The notes: generated by a model from the letters alone, not told the origin. 64,000 nt of DNA from Franconibacter pulveris DSM 19144 (GCA_000621185.1 JHYZ01000019.1:1-64000); one strand, 5' to 3'; numbered from the stretch's first letter, positions 16,726 through 25,778 are shown. A program made the numbers and translations.

Positions 16726-17217
16726 ATGTCCCTGCACGATTTTTCAGCCTATCCTTCATTAACCGATGCAGTTTTTTCTGACAGGTTTAACCGCATCGAC
16801 AGATTGTTTAGTCAGCTCACCGGGGATTTACCCGTCTCCTTTAAACCGCCTTATGATATTCGCCAAATGGATGAAAATCGCTTCGCGCTTAGTTTGAGCG
16901 TACCCGGCTGGAAAGAACATGAACTGGAAATTGAAGTTACAGGCGGACGGTTAACCATTGTCGGCAAAAAAGAAGTGAAATTTGATGACAATCGCAGCGC
17001 AGAAGAAACGCAGGGAGGATGGTTACATAAAGGCATCAGCCGTACCGATTTCTGTCTGAATTATGCTATTCCGGAACATATGAAAGTAACAGACGCGAGC
17101 CTTGAAGATGGCATCCTGACAGTTGGTCTGCATCAGGAATTACTTGAAAGCCAAAAACCACAGCGTATTCCAATTCATCAAAAGGCGCCGGAAGCGCTTG
17201 AGCAGAAAAACGGATAA
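16726..17217 (+). CDS. agsA: AgsA-type small heat-shock protein (Hsp20)
   Basis: A 163-residue small heat-shock protein that would hold unfolding proteins in the cytoplasm until ATP-dependent chaperones refold them. The N-terminus contains FSDRFNRIDRLFSQLTGD, as in Salmonella AgsA and close to IbpA/IbpB. The alpha-crystallin domain covers about residues 38-138 with the SVPGWKEHELEIEV strand region and the late DGILTVGL signature, and the C-terminal anchoring IPI motif follows (RIPIH). An AGGAGG site sits nine bases before ATG inside a fourU thermometer stem, and a CTTGAAA box lies about 100 bases upstream, so control by heat is expected at both RNA and translation levels. Orthology to agsA rests on the protein and on the leader. 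Confidence 0.9.
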   Translation: MSLHDFSAYPSLTDAVFSDRFNRIDRLFSQLTGDLPVSFKPPYDIRQMDENRFALSLSVPGWKEHELEIEVTGGRLTIVGKKEVKFDDNRSAEETQGGWLHKGISRTDFCLNYAIPEHMKVTDASLEDGILTVGLHQELLESQKPQRIPIHQKAPEALEQKNG

Positions 17218-17235
17218 GTTTGGCCATTTGTATCA

Positions 17236-17256
17236 GGAGGAACCGTGGGTTCCTCC
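17236..17256. repeat. perfect 9-bp hairpin downstream of agsA
   Basis: GGAGGAACC, loop GTG, GGTTCCTCC, 18 bases after the agsA stop. No T-run follows, so it may stabilise the agsA mRNA 3' end or separate it from the next gene instead of terminating strongly. Confidence 0.6.
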
Positions 17257-17294
17257 ACCCGGTATAGTAATAGTTTGCTTATGAAGATAATGAC

Positions 17295-17594
17295 ATGAAG
17301 ATCATCACCGTTACGCCCGATCATACCCGTCAGCCGACGCTTGTTGAACAGGATGTTTTAACGACGCATATGAAATTGGGAGATTCCCAAATCGTGCTGA
17401 GATACCGAAAACTCCCTGCGCTTATCATGCCGGTGCTGGATGTCGAGTTTTATGATAAAAAAGGTAAACGCTACTCCCTGCGTTATAACCTGCCGCCAGA
17501 CACGGCAGAGCGGACCGGGCGTAGAGTCTCTCTGCTTTTGTATCTGCTTGATAAACGGTTTATTCAAAATACCATGACTGACCTTGGTGAATAA
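17295..17594 (+). CDS. hypothetical 99-residue protein downstream of agsA
   Basis: A small basic protein with alternating strand-like segments (IVLRYRKLPALIMPVLDVEFYD, then KGKRYSLRYNLPPDTAERT) and a helical C-terminus (VSLLLYLLDKRF). I do not recognise the family. There is no strong ribosome site. A five-codon frame (17281-17298, MKIMT) ends in an ATGA overlap with this start and could couple translation. It lies 77 bases after agsA on the same strand, so read-through from the heat-shock promoter is possible. Codon use looks genuine. Confidence 0.5.
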   Translation: MKIITVTPDHTRQPTLVEQDVLTTHMKLGDSQIVLRYRKLPALIMPVLDVEFYDKKGKRYSLRYNLPPDTAERTGRRVSLLLYLLDKRFIQNTMTDLGE

Positions 17595-18025
17595 CCGTAC
17601 TGCTTTATCGCGTTTTTTGCATGGCGTTGAATAGCGTTTCTTATCAATATCATATTATGGCTTAAATTCACGTTAAAAATTAAAAGGTCATTGTGTTAAT
17701 TTTAAAGGCGCTTTTAGGTAATAAAACTGCAACGTGAAAATTTTCGCAAGGTCATCGTTGACGGCTCTTTTTTACAGCCTGAAGGGTTCGACAGTCAACC
17801 AGCGCCAATGTAAGAATAAAAACAAGGCTGCGTCTCAGATAAAAAGAGATGAGTTACTGTTTCGGTAAACATACCCTTCGTGTCTCGCTTAATGAGGGGT
17901 GAAAAATATTCTAAATTAAAACACACCTTAAATTTATCGCCCGTTTTTATTGATAATTATTAATCTTTCTGCATTTGCCGCGCGTCTATGATAGTTTAAT
18001 TTTTAACCGGCGGGGGATTTTTATT
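17595..18025. other. AT-rich non-coding spacer upstream of the first MlrA-like gene
   Basis: No credible gene. Mostly AT-rich, with CTATGATA 29 bases ahead of the MlrA-like start resembling a -10 element of the sigma-S kind. Such AT-rich DNA is typical of H-NS-bound accessory regions; that is inference. Confidence 0.5.
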
Positions 18026-18662
18026 ATGCTTACGTCTGTATCCACTGTATGTCGAATGCTCAATATCCTGCCTATGACGTTAAAAGGCTGGCAGGCCGCT
18101 TTGCTTATTTCTTCCCCTCATGAAAAGGGTTACAGCGAGCCGCAGGTTGCGCAAATCAGGGTTGTTCGGGTTTTAACGTCTTCCGGGGACACGCTGAGTG
18201 ATATATACTCTGTTAAACGATTCCTGGCATTACCGGCCCAGCGGTTGGGAAGCTCGCCGACAGGAATTTATTCTGCAACTTAAGTCAGGAACTGACGAAA
18301 CGCGCAGCCGTTTTCTCTGGGAGCTTTACAGCAGTTACAGTCCTGGCGACGTCCGCACTTTTATTCTGTTACCTTTAACTGACGGGTTATGTCAGAAAGG
18401 AAGCGACATCTTACGGACACGTTTTATTACATGCCTCGTCAGTCATATTAATCGTCTTAGCCAGACCGGGGTGGAAGATAGCATTACATTGCCGCTGCTG
18501 GACATCGTTAAGACAGTAAAGCTCCATTTGCCATCTTTCATTTGTCGGGAGCCCAGTACCGGTACGCGCATAAGCATGCTCAACTCCAGCAAGCGTCATG
18601 ATTCAGGCGAACGGGCGTTCTGGAAGCCAGACACGCCGGTAAAAAGCAAGGAGGTGCTGTAA
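18026..18662 (+). pseudogene. frameshifted MlrA-like MerR regulator
   Basis: Two adjoining frames together match the intact gene at 25167 from end to end. The first (from ATG 18026) encodes a MerR-type helix-turn-helix, with STVCRMLNILPMTLKGWQ and GYSEPQVAQIRVVRVLTSSGDTLSDI; the second frame continues with YTLLNDSWHYRPSGWE and runs to 18662. Removing one base from the ATATATA run at about 18201-18207 restores a single reading frame of about 211 codons. The remainder after the shift is still well conserved, so the break is recent, or a sequencing error, or possibly phase-variable. As written, the first frame stops at 18283, after the DNA-binding part, and might still make a short DNA-binding peptide. 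Confidence 0.8.
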
Positions 18663-18834
18663 CACAAAGGAGAGTGGTGCTGGCGTCGTCAGGCGCCCCT
18701 TAAGAATGTATGCGTTGAATTAACAGGCGGCACAGCGGTAGCCCGTTAACATAATCGCGGCGATAATTTCATGCAGTGGCCTCACGGATTGATATAAAGC
18801 GGCTGGTTTGCATCTGGTAAACAGAAATAAATTT

Positions 18835-19116
18835 ATGGCGCCAATAAAAAAGCCGCCGTTATCGCCTCGCATTTTTACCCACTGCGAACCAAAAGGATTT
18901 ATTTGCAAGGCGGATGAAGCCCGATATTTTGCCTCACGGGACAGGCTTACTTTAACGTGCAGAAACCGCCTGTTCTGGCTCATGGACATGCTTTTTCTCT
19001 GGTTTCGCCATCATGCGCTGCCCACTTATCAGCAATTCAAAACCCCGGCTGAGCGCATGATAAAACTGAGCCGGCAACGAGCAGTTTACGCCTGTCTGGT
19101 TATGCTTTTTTTATAA
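18835..19116 (+). CDS. possible small protein, unrecognised
   Basis: A 93-codon frame starting MAPIKKPPLSPRIF and ending in a hydrophobic VYACLVMLFL. It is basic with a possible C-terminal membrane anchor. No ribosome site is visible and an antisense frame overlaps it, so this may not be a gene. It fills most of the gap between the broken regulator and the VIT gene. I can name no family. The remaining spacer (18663-18834 and 19117-19215) shows nothing I can name. Confidence 0.25.
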   Translation: MAPIKKPPLSPRIFTHCEPKGFICKADEARYFASRDRLTLTCRNRLFWLMDMLFLWFRHHALPTYQQFKTPAERMIKLSRQRAVYACLVMLFL

Positions 19117-19215
19117 CGTTGCCGTACGTAAGCGGGTGCAAAGGAACACTCTCTCCGCCTGTTTTTCCGGCTTGCTACAGCCTGATGCAGATAAGCGTTG
19201 CTCGGTGGTGAACAT

Positions 19216-19902
19216 ATGGTGAAAAATCATAAAATGTCCCGCTCCGGTTGGCTGCGCGCCGCCGTGCTGGGCGCCAATGATGGCATTGTCTCTACGGCCA
19301 GTCTGTTAACAGGCGTAGCATCGGCTGACAGCACTCCCCGGAATGTTTTACTTGCCGGTATAGCCGGTATGATTGCGGGCGCCATGTCAATGGCGGTGGG
19401 GGAGTATGTCTCTGTTTCTTCTCAATCAGATATCGAAAGAGCGGCCCTTGTTGAGGAGCGTGACGAACTGAAGGCTGATTTTAAACTGGAAACGGATGAG
19501 TTGACGGCAATTTATGTCCGGCGCGGGCTTTCTCCTCTCCTGGCCCGACAGGTAGCGGAACAACTAATGGCATACGATGCCCTTGCCGCACATGCCAGGG
19601 ATGAGCTCGGCATCACCGAATTCAGCAGCGCACGTCCGCTGCAAGCGGCAGTGTATTCAGCGGCGAGTTTTGCCGCAGGCGCGTTGTTACCCCTTGCCGT
19701 CGCAGTGATTACCCCCTTTCATTATGCAGTTACTGCGGTTGTGGCTGCGACGTTGTTAGCACTCGGCATGCTTGGTGGCGCCGCCGCCGCAACAGGAGGC
19801 GCGCCGGTGATGAGAGGAATACTGCGCGTCACCCTCGGAGGCATCGCGGCCATGGGGATCTCCGGCTTTACCGGATCGGTGTTTGGTCTGGTTGCTGGCT
19901 AA
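19216..19902 (+). CDS. VIT/CCC1-family Fe2+/Mn2+ transporter
   Basis: A 228-residue member of the VIT1/CCC1 family, which moves iron or manganese out of the cytoplasm in exchange for protons. The start at 19216 has a GGTGGTG site and gives a protein that begins close to the conserved WLRAAVLGANDGIVSTASLL segment (12-31); a TTG start at 19198 is less likely. The AGAMSMAVGEYVSVSSQSD segment (55-72) and the cytosolic metal-binding helices with Glu-rich ERAALVEERDEL follow, then three C-terminal membrane helices. It sits between stress genes, which suits a role in metal stress. It ends ahead of a shared bidirectional terminator. Confidence 0.9.
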   Translation: MVKNHKMSRSGWLRAAVLGANDGIVSTASLLTGVASADSTPRNVLLAGIAGMIAGAMSMAVGEYVSVSSQSDIERAALVEERDELKADFKLETDELTAIYVRRGLSPLLARQVAEQLMAYDALAAHARDELGITEFSSARPLQAAVYSAASFAAGALLPLAVAVITPFHYAVTAVVAATLLALGMLGGAAAATGGAPVMRGILRVTLGGIAAMGISGFTGSVFGLVAG

Positions 19903-19950
19903 GCGATGGCAGTTATGCCCGACGAAGCGGCTGAAAATGCAATCAACCCT

Positions 19951-19979
19951 AAAAAGCCGGAAATGTTCCGGCTTTTTTA
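19951..19979. terminator. bidirectional intrinsic terminator
   Basis: AAAAAGCCGGAA, loop ATG, TTCCGGCTTTTTT. It serves both the VIT gene (+) and the first Usp gene (-), which converge here. Confidence 0.9.
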
Positions 19980-19992
19980 TAACAGAAACGCG

Positions 19993-20445
19993 TTAGTCCT
20001 CTTCAAAATACTCATCATTATCTTTGCTCAGCGGCACAATCAGCATGTCGATGTGCATTCGATGGATTAACTGACGTGCTGCCGATTTAAGCGTATTCCA
20101 GAAATCCTGGTAATGGCCGCACACAATCAAATCGATATCATATTTTACGACCGCATTTTCCAGCGCCTGAATAAAGTCGCCTTTGCCATACAGGGTTGCG
20201 CTGATGGGATAGCCCGCCGCATCAATTAAGGATTGAACTAGCTGCCGATTCTCTTTTTCAATACGCTCTTGCTCAGGGCCGAGATCTTCTTCAACCAGAC
20301 TGCTATAAATATCCGCATAATTCACATCCACATGAATAAAATAGATTTTAGCGCCGTCACGCTCAGCCAGCGAAACGGCTTTATGAACCAGTATCTGACT
20401 GTCTGGAGAGAGATCGACTGCAACCAAAATATTTCTATAAGCCAT
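19993..20445 (-). CDS. UspA-family universal stress protein (copy 1)
   Basis: A 150-residue cytoplasmic universal stress protein, starting [17 protein letters not shown] with a GAGG site upstream. It has the UspA-class end pattern (VCGHYQDFWNTLKSAARQLI, then MLIVPL) and lacks the G-2x-G-9x-G(S/T) nucleotide loop of the ATP-binding Usp class, so it should not bind ATP. It is closer to copy 3 at 26077 than to copy 2 at 24272, sharing NYxxIYSSLVE and DFWNTL. These proteins are made in growth arrest and stress. It has an acidic tail (DNDEYFEED). It is a single-gene unit ending at a shared terminator. Confidence 0.92.
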   Translation of the reverse strand: MAYRNILVAVDLSPDSQILVHKAVSLAERDGAKIYFIHVDVNYADIYSSLVEEDLGPEQERIEKENRQLVQSLIDAAGYPISATLYGKGDFIQALENAVVKYDIDLIVCGHYQDFWNTLKSAARQLIHRMHIDMLIVPLSKDNDEYFEED

Positions 20446-21701
20446 GATATTTATCCTCTGACAGAGTTCCTGGCGATAATCGTTCTGCTATGACGTTATG
20501 GCCTGCACTTATTAAGAGCCAGGCGACAAATGCTTGTTCGCTTTATCATGCCGTCAGGTGGGCGCCATTGCGCATCTACTCACGGCCATTTACCGCTTTT
20601 GAACTGCTGTACCATTATTGTGCCATCAGGATGTCTTTAACGCCGCCTCATGTCTTAGCCCGTCGCTAACACCCGAAAGGCCATTTGAACCAGGGCGCGT
20701 GGCATTCGAAGCGACAGTTTACGGTTGGTGTGGCAACCCCAAACGTAAACCGGGTTACTACCGTTATGACGGGCACGTTTAATAATCTGATAAATAATGC
20801 AAATGCCCAAATTCTTTATTAACCGGCTAACGAAAAACGAAAACCTCTACGCGCCTCGTGAAATATCAAAGGAAACGCTCAGATTTAGTAACAGGAATTA
20901 TGACGTTGGCCGTAGGCTTCTGCAAAATTATCAGGCTGTGCTTTGTTATTTTTAACGCTTTTTTGTTTTGCATCACTTTCTTGTCATTTAATAGCTTATC
21001 AGCGGGGCGGTTGACAGAGAGCAAATAAGCTGGCCTCACGGTTTTTAATTTATAGTATTAATGGTCATCAGCATAATTAAACATCAGCTTTCCGGTATAT
21101 AAAAGTAAGGAGAAACTCTTATTGACATAGAGAATACTGTTGGAAGCGGCGGAAATATTCTCTTAAACCCTTTGCGCTACGTTTTTTTAATCTGTCGTTG
21201 CGCTATGAGTTAAGCATAATGCTTATTCGTTCCTCTGCCGCTCTGTTATTACGACATATCCGGCGCGTCAACAGAACAGGGTTACAGCGCCGGAGACTCG
21301 CGTTTCTGAAATAGCTAAAACTAGCGGCTCAGGAAAGGACAACGCGGCATCCTGAATGCATTTGCTATCGCCCCGGGCGTTGACTATGTTGATAACAGGT
21401 AACGGCGACCTGCTTAAAAGCGGGGCAGAACAACGAACCGAAAATAAGAAAAACGGGAGTGCAGGCCATTGCGGCTCGCCATGCTGTTCCCGTGAGGCGC
21501 GCCGACGGCGCAATGTCCGTTGGGCGATGGCAACCCATTGCCGGCGTCCTCACCATGCTCCATCCCGGACGCGACGCCGTCCTGCGCCCGAATACGCTTT
21601 CCCGGCACGCCACTTTCGCGCCTGCGTCCCAACAGCGCAAAGAGAAACACAGGGATCGTCATACGCTGGTACTGGCGCACGCGCCAATGCGAGACAACGA
21701 T
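20446..21701. other. 1.25-kb gene-poor divergent region between usp and glycogen phosphorylase
   Basis: No credible gene. The central part (about 20750-21130) is AT-rich. It contains a long inverted repeat at 20717-20750, a smaller one at 21129/21163 (AGAGAATA...TATTCTCT), and an isolated AAGGAG at 21107-21112 with no useful start codon after it. Open frames near 21270-21700 overlap on both strands and look like chance frames in GC-rich DNA. The phosphorylase start could lie as far upstream as 21459. Confidence 0.5.
20717..20750. repeat. 12-bp-arm inverted repeat
   Basis: GTTTACGGTTGG and CCAAACGTAAAC face each other over a 10-base loop, with one mismatch. It lies about 270 bases upstream of the first Usp start. 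It could be a regulator site or an RNA hairpin; no T-run is present. Confidence 0.6.
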
Positions 21702-24203
21702 ATGATCAACGATACTTCTGTCGCACAGGCGTCTGCCTCCATAGCGCTTGCATCCGATGCGGCAAGCGAAGCTGTGTTTGAGCACGATGTCGTCCGCAAC
21801 CTTATCTGCCGTCAGGCCCGCTACCCCGATATCGCGACACCCCAGGACTGGTATATGGCGCTTGCTTATACGGTTCGCGATCGCATGCTCGCGCGTTGGG
21901 CCGAATCGGTGAAAAACTACGCGCTGCACCACGTCAAAGTCGCCTGCTATCTGTCAGCCGAGTTTCTTATCGGCCCGCAGCTCGGTTGCAATTTGCTTAA
22001 CCTTGGGCTGGAGGAAGAGGCGAGGGAGGCCATGGACTCGCTCGGTCAGGATCTCGATGCGCTGCTGGCGATCGAAGAAGAGCCAGGGCTTGGCAACGGC
22101 GGCCTGGGCAGGCTCGCAGCCTGTTATCTCGACTCGCTCGCCAGTCTTGAGATCCCGGCGATAGGCTATGGTATCCGCTACGAATTCGGCATTTTCGACC
22201 AGGATATTGTCGATGGCTGGCAGGTGGAGCGCACCGACAAGTGGCTGAAAATGGGCACGCCCTGGGAAATCATCCGGCCTGATATTCACTATTACGTCAG
22301 CTTCGGCGGCTACACCCGCATGTGTAACGACGAGCAGGGAAGATTGCGCGTGGAATGGGTTCCGGGGAGGCAGGTGAAAGGCGTGGCGTATGATGTGCCC
22401 GTGCAGGGATACCGCGTCAATACCTGCAACGTGCTACGGCTCTGGAAGAGCGAGGCGGTGGAATCTTTCGATTTCGATGATTTCAACGCAGGCGATTATT
22501 ATGAAGCGGTGGAAGAAAAAGTGGTCTCGGAGACACTTTCAAAGGTGCTTTATCCGAACGACGAACCGGAGAGCGGTAAACGCCTGCGCCTTGCGCAGCA
22601 ATACTTTTTCGTCTCATGCGCCTTGCAGGATATGTTGCGCCTGATGGAGGTGAGCCACACGCCCGTCGAGCGTTTTGCCGACCGTTTCGCCGCGCAGCTG
22701 AACGATACCCATCCTTCCATTGCGGTGGCGGAGTTAATGCGCCTGCTGATTGATGAACGTCTGCTTTCATGGGAGGACGCCTGGTCCATCACCCAGCGGA
22801 CTTTCGCGTATACCAACCACACGCTGCTGCCGGAGGCGCTGGAGACCTGGAGCCTGCCGCTAATGCAAAGCATGTTGCCGCGCCTGGTTGAGATCATTTT
22901 CGAGATAAATCAGCGTTTTCTGGATGAGGTCCGCCGCGCGCTGCCCGGCGATGAAGGCAGCGTAGCGCGCATGTCCCTCATTGACGAGCAGGGGGATAAA
23001 AAAGTGCGTATGGCCCATCTCGCCACCGTCGGCAGCCACAAGGTCAATGGCGTAGCGGCGCTGCATTCCGATCTGCTTAAACAGACGATTTTGCGTGATT
23101 TCGCCGCGATGTTCCCGTCGCGTTTTCTCAATGTGACGAACGGCGTTACGCCGCGCCGCTTCATTATGCAGAGCAACCCGGGGCTGGCGCGGCTGCTGGA
23201 CGATACGCTGGGCGAGAAATGGCGAACCGATCTGACTCGCCTCGACGCGCTGGCCGACCATGCCGACGACGCCACGCTGCAGGAGGCCTGGCGTGCGGTC
23301 CGGCGCGAGAACAAAGCGAAGCTTGCGGCGCGCATCGGCAACATCACCGGCATCGCGGTTCCGCCGGAGATGATGTTTGATATTCAGGTGAAACGCATTC
23401 ATGAATACAAACGCCAGCATCTCAATGCGCTTCATATCATCAGTCTGTATCAGCGCCTGCGCCGCGATCCGACGCTTGACGTCGCACCGCGCTGCTTTAT
23501 TTTCGGCGGCAAAGCGGCGCCCGGCTACGATATGGCGAAACTGATGATTCGGCTGATCTCCGGCATCGCCGAGGTGGTTAATCAGGATCCGGCGACACGC
23601 GATCGACTAAAAGTGGTTTTCTATCCCGATTTCAACGTTAAGAACGGCCACATTATCTATCCGGCCGCGGATCTGTCCGAGCAGATCTCAACGGCGGGAA
23701 AAGAGGCGTCGGGCACGGGCAACATGAAATTTATGATAAACGGCGCGCTGACCATCGGCACGCTCGATGGCGCAAATGTTGAGATTCGCGAGCAGGCGGG
23801 CGCAGACAACTTCTTCCTGTTCGGAATGACAGCACAGCAGGTGGCGGCGCTTCAGCAGTCGGAATATCGCCCTGGGCACTATCTGGAGGCGAATGAGGCG
23901 TTGCGCGAGGCGCTGGATGAGATTGCGCAGGGGCGTTTTTCGCGGGGCGACAAGGCGATGTTTCGCCCGTTGCTGGATAACCTGCTGAATGCGGATCCGT
24001 TTCTGGTGCTGGCGGATTTCGCCGACTACGCGGCGTGTCAGCAGCGTGTGAGTGAAGCCTGGCGCGATGAAAAACGCTGGGCGCGCATGTCGATTATCAA
24101 TACCGCCCGTTCAGGCGCGTTCTCCTCAGACCGGGCGATTAAAGAGTATTGCGAGAACATCTGGCAAACGCGAGCGGTGAAAATCGACCTTGCCGCACCC
24201 TGA
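21702..24203 (+). CDS. glgP: glycogen/alpha-glucan phosphorylase, stand-alone copy
   Basis: The enzyme releases glucose-1-phosphate from the ends of glycogen or maltodextrins using phosphate and pyridoxal phosphate. The PLP lysine lies in EASGTGNMKFMINGAL (Lys676), and the family's GLGNGGLGRLAACYLDSLA and NVTNGVTPRRF blocks are present. From the chosen ATG at 21702 it has 833 residues, near the 815 of E. coli GlgP. Longer starts at 21687 or 21459 (GTG) add an Arg-rich stretch that does not look conserved, and no start has a good ribosome site. It is not next to glgBXCA, so it is an extra copy in a stress setting, maybe feeding stored sugar into stress metabolism. Ends at a shared terminator. 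Confidence 0.88.
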   Translation: MINDTSVAQASASIALASDAASEAVFEHDVVRNLICRQARYPDIATPQDWYMALAYTVRDRMLARWAESVKNYALHHVKVACYLSAEFLIGPQLGCNLLNLGLEEEAREAMDSLGQDLDALLAIEEEPGLGNGGLGRLAACYLDSLASLEIPAIGYGIRYEFGIFDQDIVDGWQVERTDKWLKMGTPWEIIRPDIHYYVSFGGYTRMCNDEQGRLRVEWVPGRQVKGVAYDVPVQGYRVNTCNVLRLWKSEAVESFDFDDFNAGDYYEAVEEKVVSETLSKVLYPNDEPESGKRLRLAQQYFFVSCALQDMLRLMEVSHTPVERFADRFAAQLNDTHPSIAVAELMRLLIDERLLSWEDAWSITQRTFAYTNHTLLPEALETWSLPLMQSMLPRLVEIIFEINQRFLDEVRRALPGDEGSVARMSLIDEQGDKKVRMAHLATVGSHKVNGVAALHSDLLKQTILRDFAAMFPSRFLNVTNGVTPRRFIMQSNPGLARLLDDTLGEKWRTDLTRLDALADHADDATLQEAWRAVRRENKAKLAARIGNITGIAVPPEMMFDIQVKRIHEYKRQHLNALHIISLYQRLRRDPTLDVAPRCFIFGGKAAPGYDMAKLMIRLISGIAEVVNQDPATRDRLKVVFYPDFNVKNGHIIYPAADLSEQISTAGKEASGTGNMKFMINGALTIGTLDGANVEIREQAGADNFFLFGMTAQQVAALQQSEYRPGHYLEANEALREALDEIAQGRFSRGDKAMFRPLLDNLLNADPFLVLADFADYAACQQRVSEAWRDEKRWARMSIINTARSGAFSSDRAIKEYCENIWQTRAVKIDLAAP

Positions 24204-24236
24204 CGGCGCGGCGGCAGCGCCTGCGTGACAGGCCAT

Positions 24237-24264
24237 AAAAAAGCCGGGGTTAACCGGCTTTTTT
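24237..24264. terminator. bidirectional intrinsic terminator
   Basis: AAAAAAGCCGG, loop GGTTAA, CCGGCTTTTTT, between the phosphorylase gene (+) and the second Usp gene (-). Confidence 0.92.
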
Positions 24265-24271
24265 AATGGGG

Positions 24272-24715
24272 TTAGTCGTCGTCATCGTCCTGTTCATAGA
24301 GCGGCACAATTAACAGGTCGACATGCACATTGTTAATCAGCTGTCGCGCGGAGGACATCAGCCGGCTCCAGAAATCGTGATGGTGACCGCAGACCACGAC
24401 ATCGGCCTGGTATTTTTTCACCGCGTCCGCCAGCACCTGCGCCAGGTCGCCTCTGCCGTTCAGGGTTTCGTTGATGGGATAGCCCGCGCCGCTGGCTAAT
24501 GCTTTAAGCCCCTGAAACATTTCATAGGAGATACGCTCCTGAGAATAGCCAAGCTCAGCTTCAATCAGGCCGGTATAAAGGCCGGTCTGGTTCAGCTCAA
24601 CATGAATCAGGGAGACTTTGGCGTCGTAAGGCTTAGCCAGCGAAACCGCTTTACTGACCAGCAACTGACTTTCGGGAGAAAGGTCTACTGCAACCAGAAT
24701 ATGTTTGTAAGCCAT
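24272..24715 (-). CDS. UspA-family universal stress protein (copy 2, closest to UspA)
   Basis: The start at 24715 has an AGGAGCC site and gives a 147-residue protein beginning [17 protein letters not shown]; the longer frame to 24823 adds an unrelated lead. The sequence follows E. coli UspA closely ([45 protein letters not shown]) and ends in a run of aspartates. It lacks the ATP-binding loop, as UspA does. It is tail-to-tail with the phosphorylase gene. I do not call it uspA, because the housekeeping copy normally lies elsewhere next to uspB. Confidence 0.92.
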   Translation of the reverse strand: MAYKHILVAVDLSPESQLLVSKAVSLAKPYDAKVSLIHVELNQTGLYTGLIEAELGYSQERISYEMFQGLKALASGAGYPINETLNGRGDLAQVLADAVKKYQADVVVCGHHHDFWSRLMSSARQLINNVHVDLLIVPLYEQDDDDD

Positions 24716-25166
24716 GATACGGCTCCTGTCATACGCGTCCGTATAGCAGCGGATTTTCCTGCCGCGCCAGAGCGGACAAAGCTTACCGCATCGTAGCGTC
24801 CCTACCGGATGCGCCGACAGCATCGGGCGTCGCGGCTGGTCTGTTACGTCTCAAACAACCCGCTCCCGCCCGGTCCAAAACCGTCAACCGGAGATAGATA
24901 TCAAAAGTTTACTTTGGTTATTTATTGAGCGATTGACATTGATCAAGCAATGTTTACAGAAAGTGAAAAAGGGAAAGGTTTCTTTATAAATAGTTGATTT
25001 TAATTTATAAAAAAATCACAGCGTTAATGTGCCGTTTTTTTTCTAAGAATTGTCTTAATAAAAATTGAATAATAACGTATAGAAACTATTTTTGATTCTG
25101 GTCAATTTTCAGGCAGGGGTTTGTCGCCACTATAGCGCAACTTTTAATCTGTAGAGGGTTCTGCAC
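24716..25166. other. AT-rich divergent spacer, usp copy 2 / MlrA-like gene
   Basis: No gene seen. Bases 24890-25130 are strongly AT-rich. CACTATAG lies about 40 bases ahead of the MlrA-like start at the same relative place as CTATGATA before the broken copy, a possible shared promoter element. Confidence 0.45.
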
Positions 25167-25778
25167 GTGTTTATCTCAGCTTCAACGGTTTGCAATATGG
25201 TCGATGTTTTACCTGCCACGTTAAAATACTGGCGCTTTGCGTCACTCATTCCTTCTCCCTGTGCGAAAGGCTACAGCGAGGCGCAGGTCGCACAAATCAG
25301 GGTTATTCGGGCGCTTACCTCGTCGGGCGATACGCTTAGCGAAATTCATACGCTGTTGCATGATTCATGGCAGTACCGGCCGAGCGGCTGGGAAAAGCGT
25401 CGTCAGGAGTTTATTTTCCAGCTTAAGTTCGGCACTGACCAAACGCGCGACGGGTTTATCTGGAAACTCTATAGCACCTACAGCCCGGAAGACATAAAAG
25501 CCTTTATCCTGGCGCCGCTGGCCACCTGGCTTTGTGAAGAAGGGGAGGGAAAACAAACCTTACGGCCGCGCTTTATTGCCTGCCTGCTAAACCATACTCA
25601 CCGTTTGCTGCGAAATGAGCAGAGCGAAAAATACGCGCAGCCGCTGCTCGGCATTATCAAAAGCCTCAACCTTCAGCCCCCGTCATATTGCTGCCAGGGT
25701 TCTGAACGCGTTAATCCGGCAAGAAAAAACACTATCGGCAGCCTGAGTGACTTAGCGGCACGACCGGTTCGCCAGTAA
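25167..25778 (+). CDS. MlrA/BluR-like MerR-family regulator, intact copy
   Basis: GTG start with GAGGG eight bases upstream; 203 residues. Residues 1-70 form a MerR-type winged helix (STVCNMVDVLPATLKYWRF, GYSEAQVAQIRVIRALTSSGDTLSEIHTLL). Residues 90-155 resemble the middle domain of MlrA and BluR (FIWKLYSTYSPEDIKAFILAPLATWL). The C-terminal cobalamin-binding-like fold of MlrA is missing: the protein ends about 40 residues later in a basic tail. MlrA and BluR control curli and biofilm genes with c-di-GMP and blue-light inputs, so a related stress or biofilm role is possible. The paralogue at 18026 is frameshifted, leaving this as the working copy. Confidence 0.75.
   Translation: MFISASTVCNMVDVLPATLKYWRFASLIPSPCAKGYSEAQVAQIRVIRALTSSGDTLSEIHTLLHDSWQYRPSGWEKRRQEFIFQLKFGTDQTRDGFIWKLYSTYSPEDIKAFILAPLATWLCEEGEGKQTLRPRFIACLLNHTHRLLRNEQSEKYAQPLLGIIKSLNLQPPSYCCQGSERVNPARKNTIGSLSDLAARPVRQ

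Noticed and set aside
18198-18210. Programmed ribosomal frameshift joining the two halves of the MlrA-like gene
   Set aside because: A +1 shift would be needed, and there is no slippery codon pair, internal ribosome-like stimulator or stop codon at the site. The intact paralogue needs no shift.
18720-18989. 89-codon frame on the minus strand
   Set aside because: Overlaps another weak frame, no ribosome site, no recognisable domain.
21011-21016. TTGACA, possible -35 element in the 1.25-kb gap
   Set aside because: At 16-18 bases spacing there is no TATAAT-like sequence; TATAGT at 21051 is too far away.
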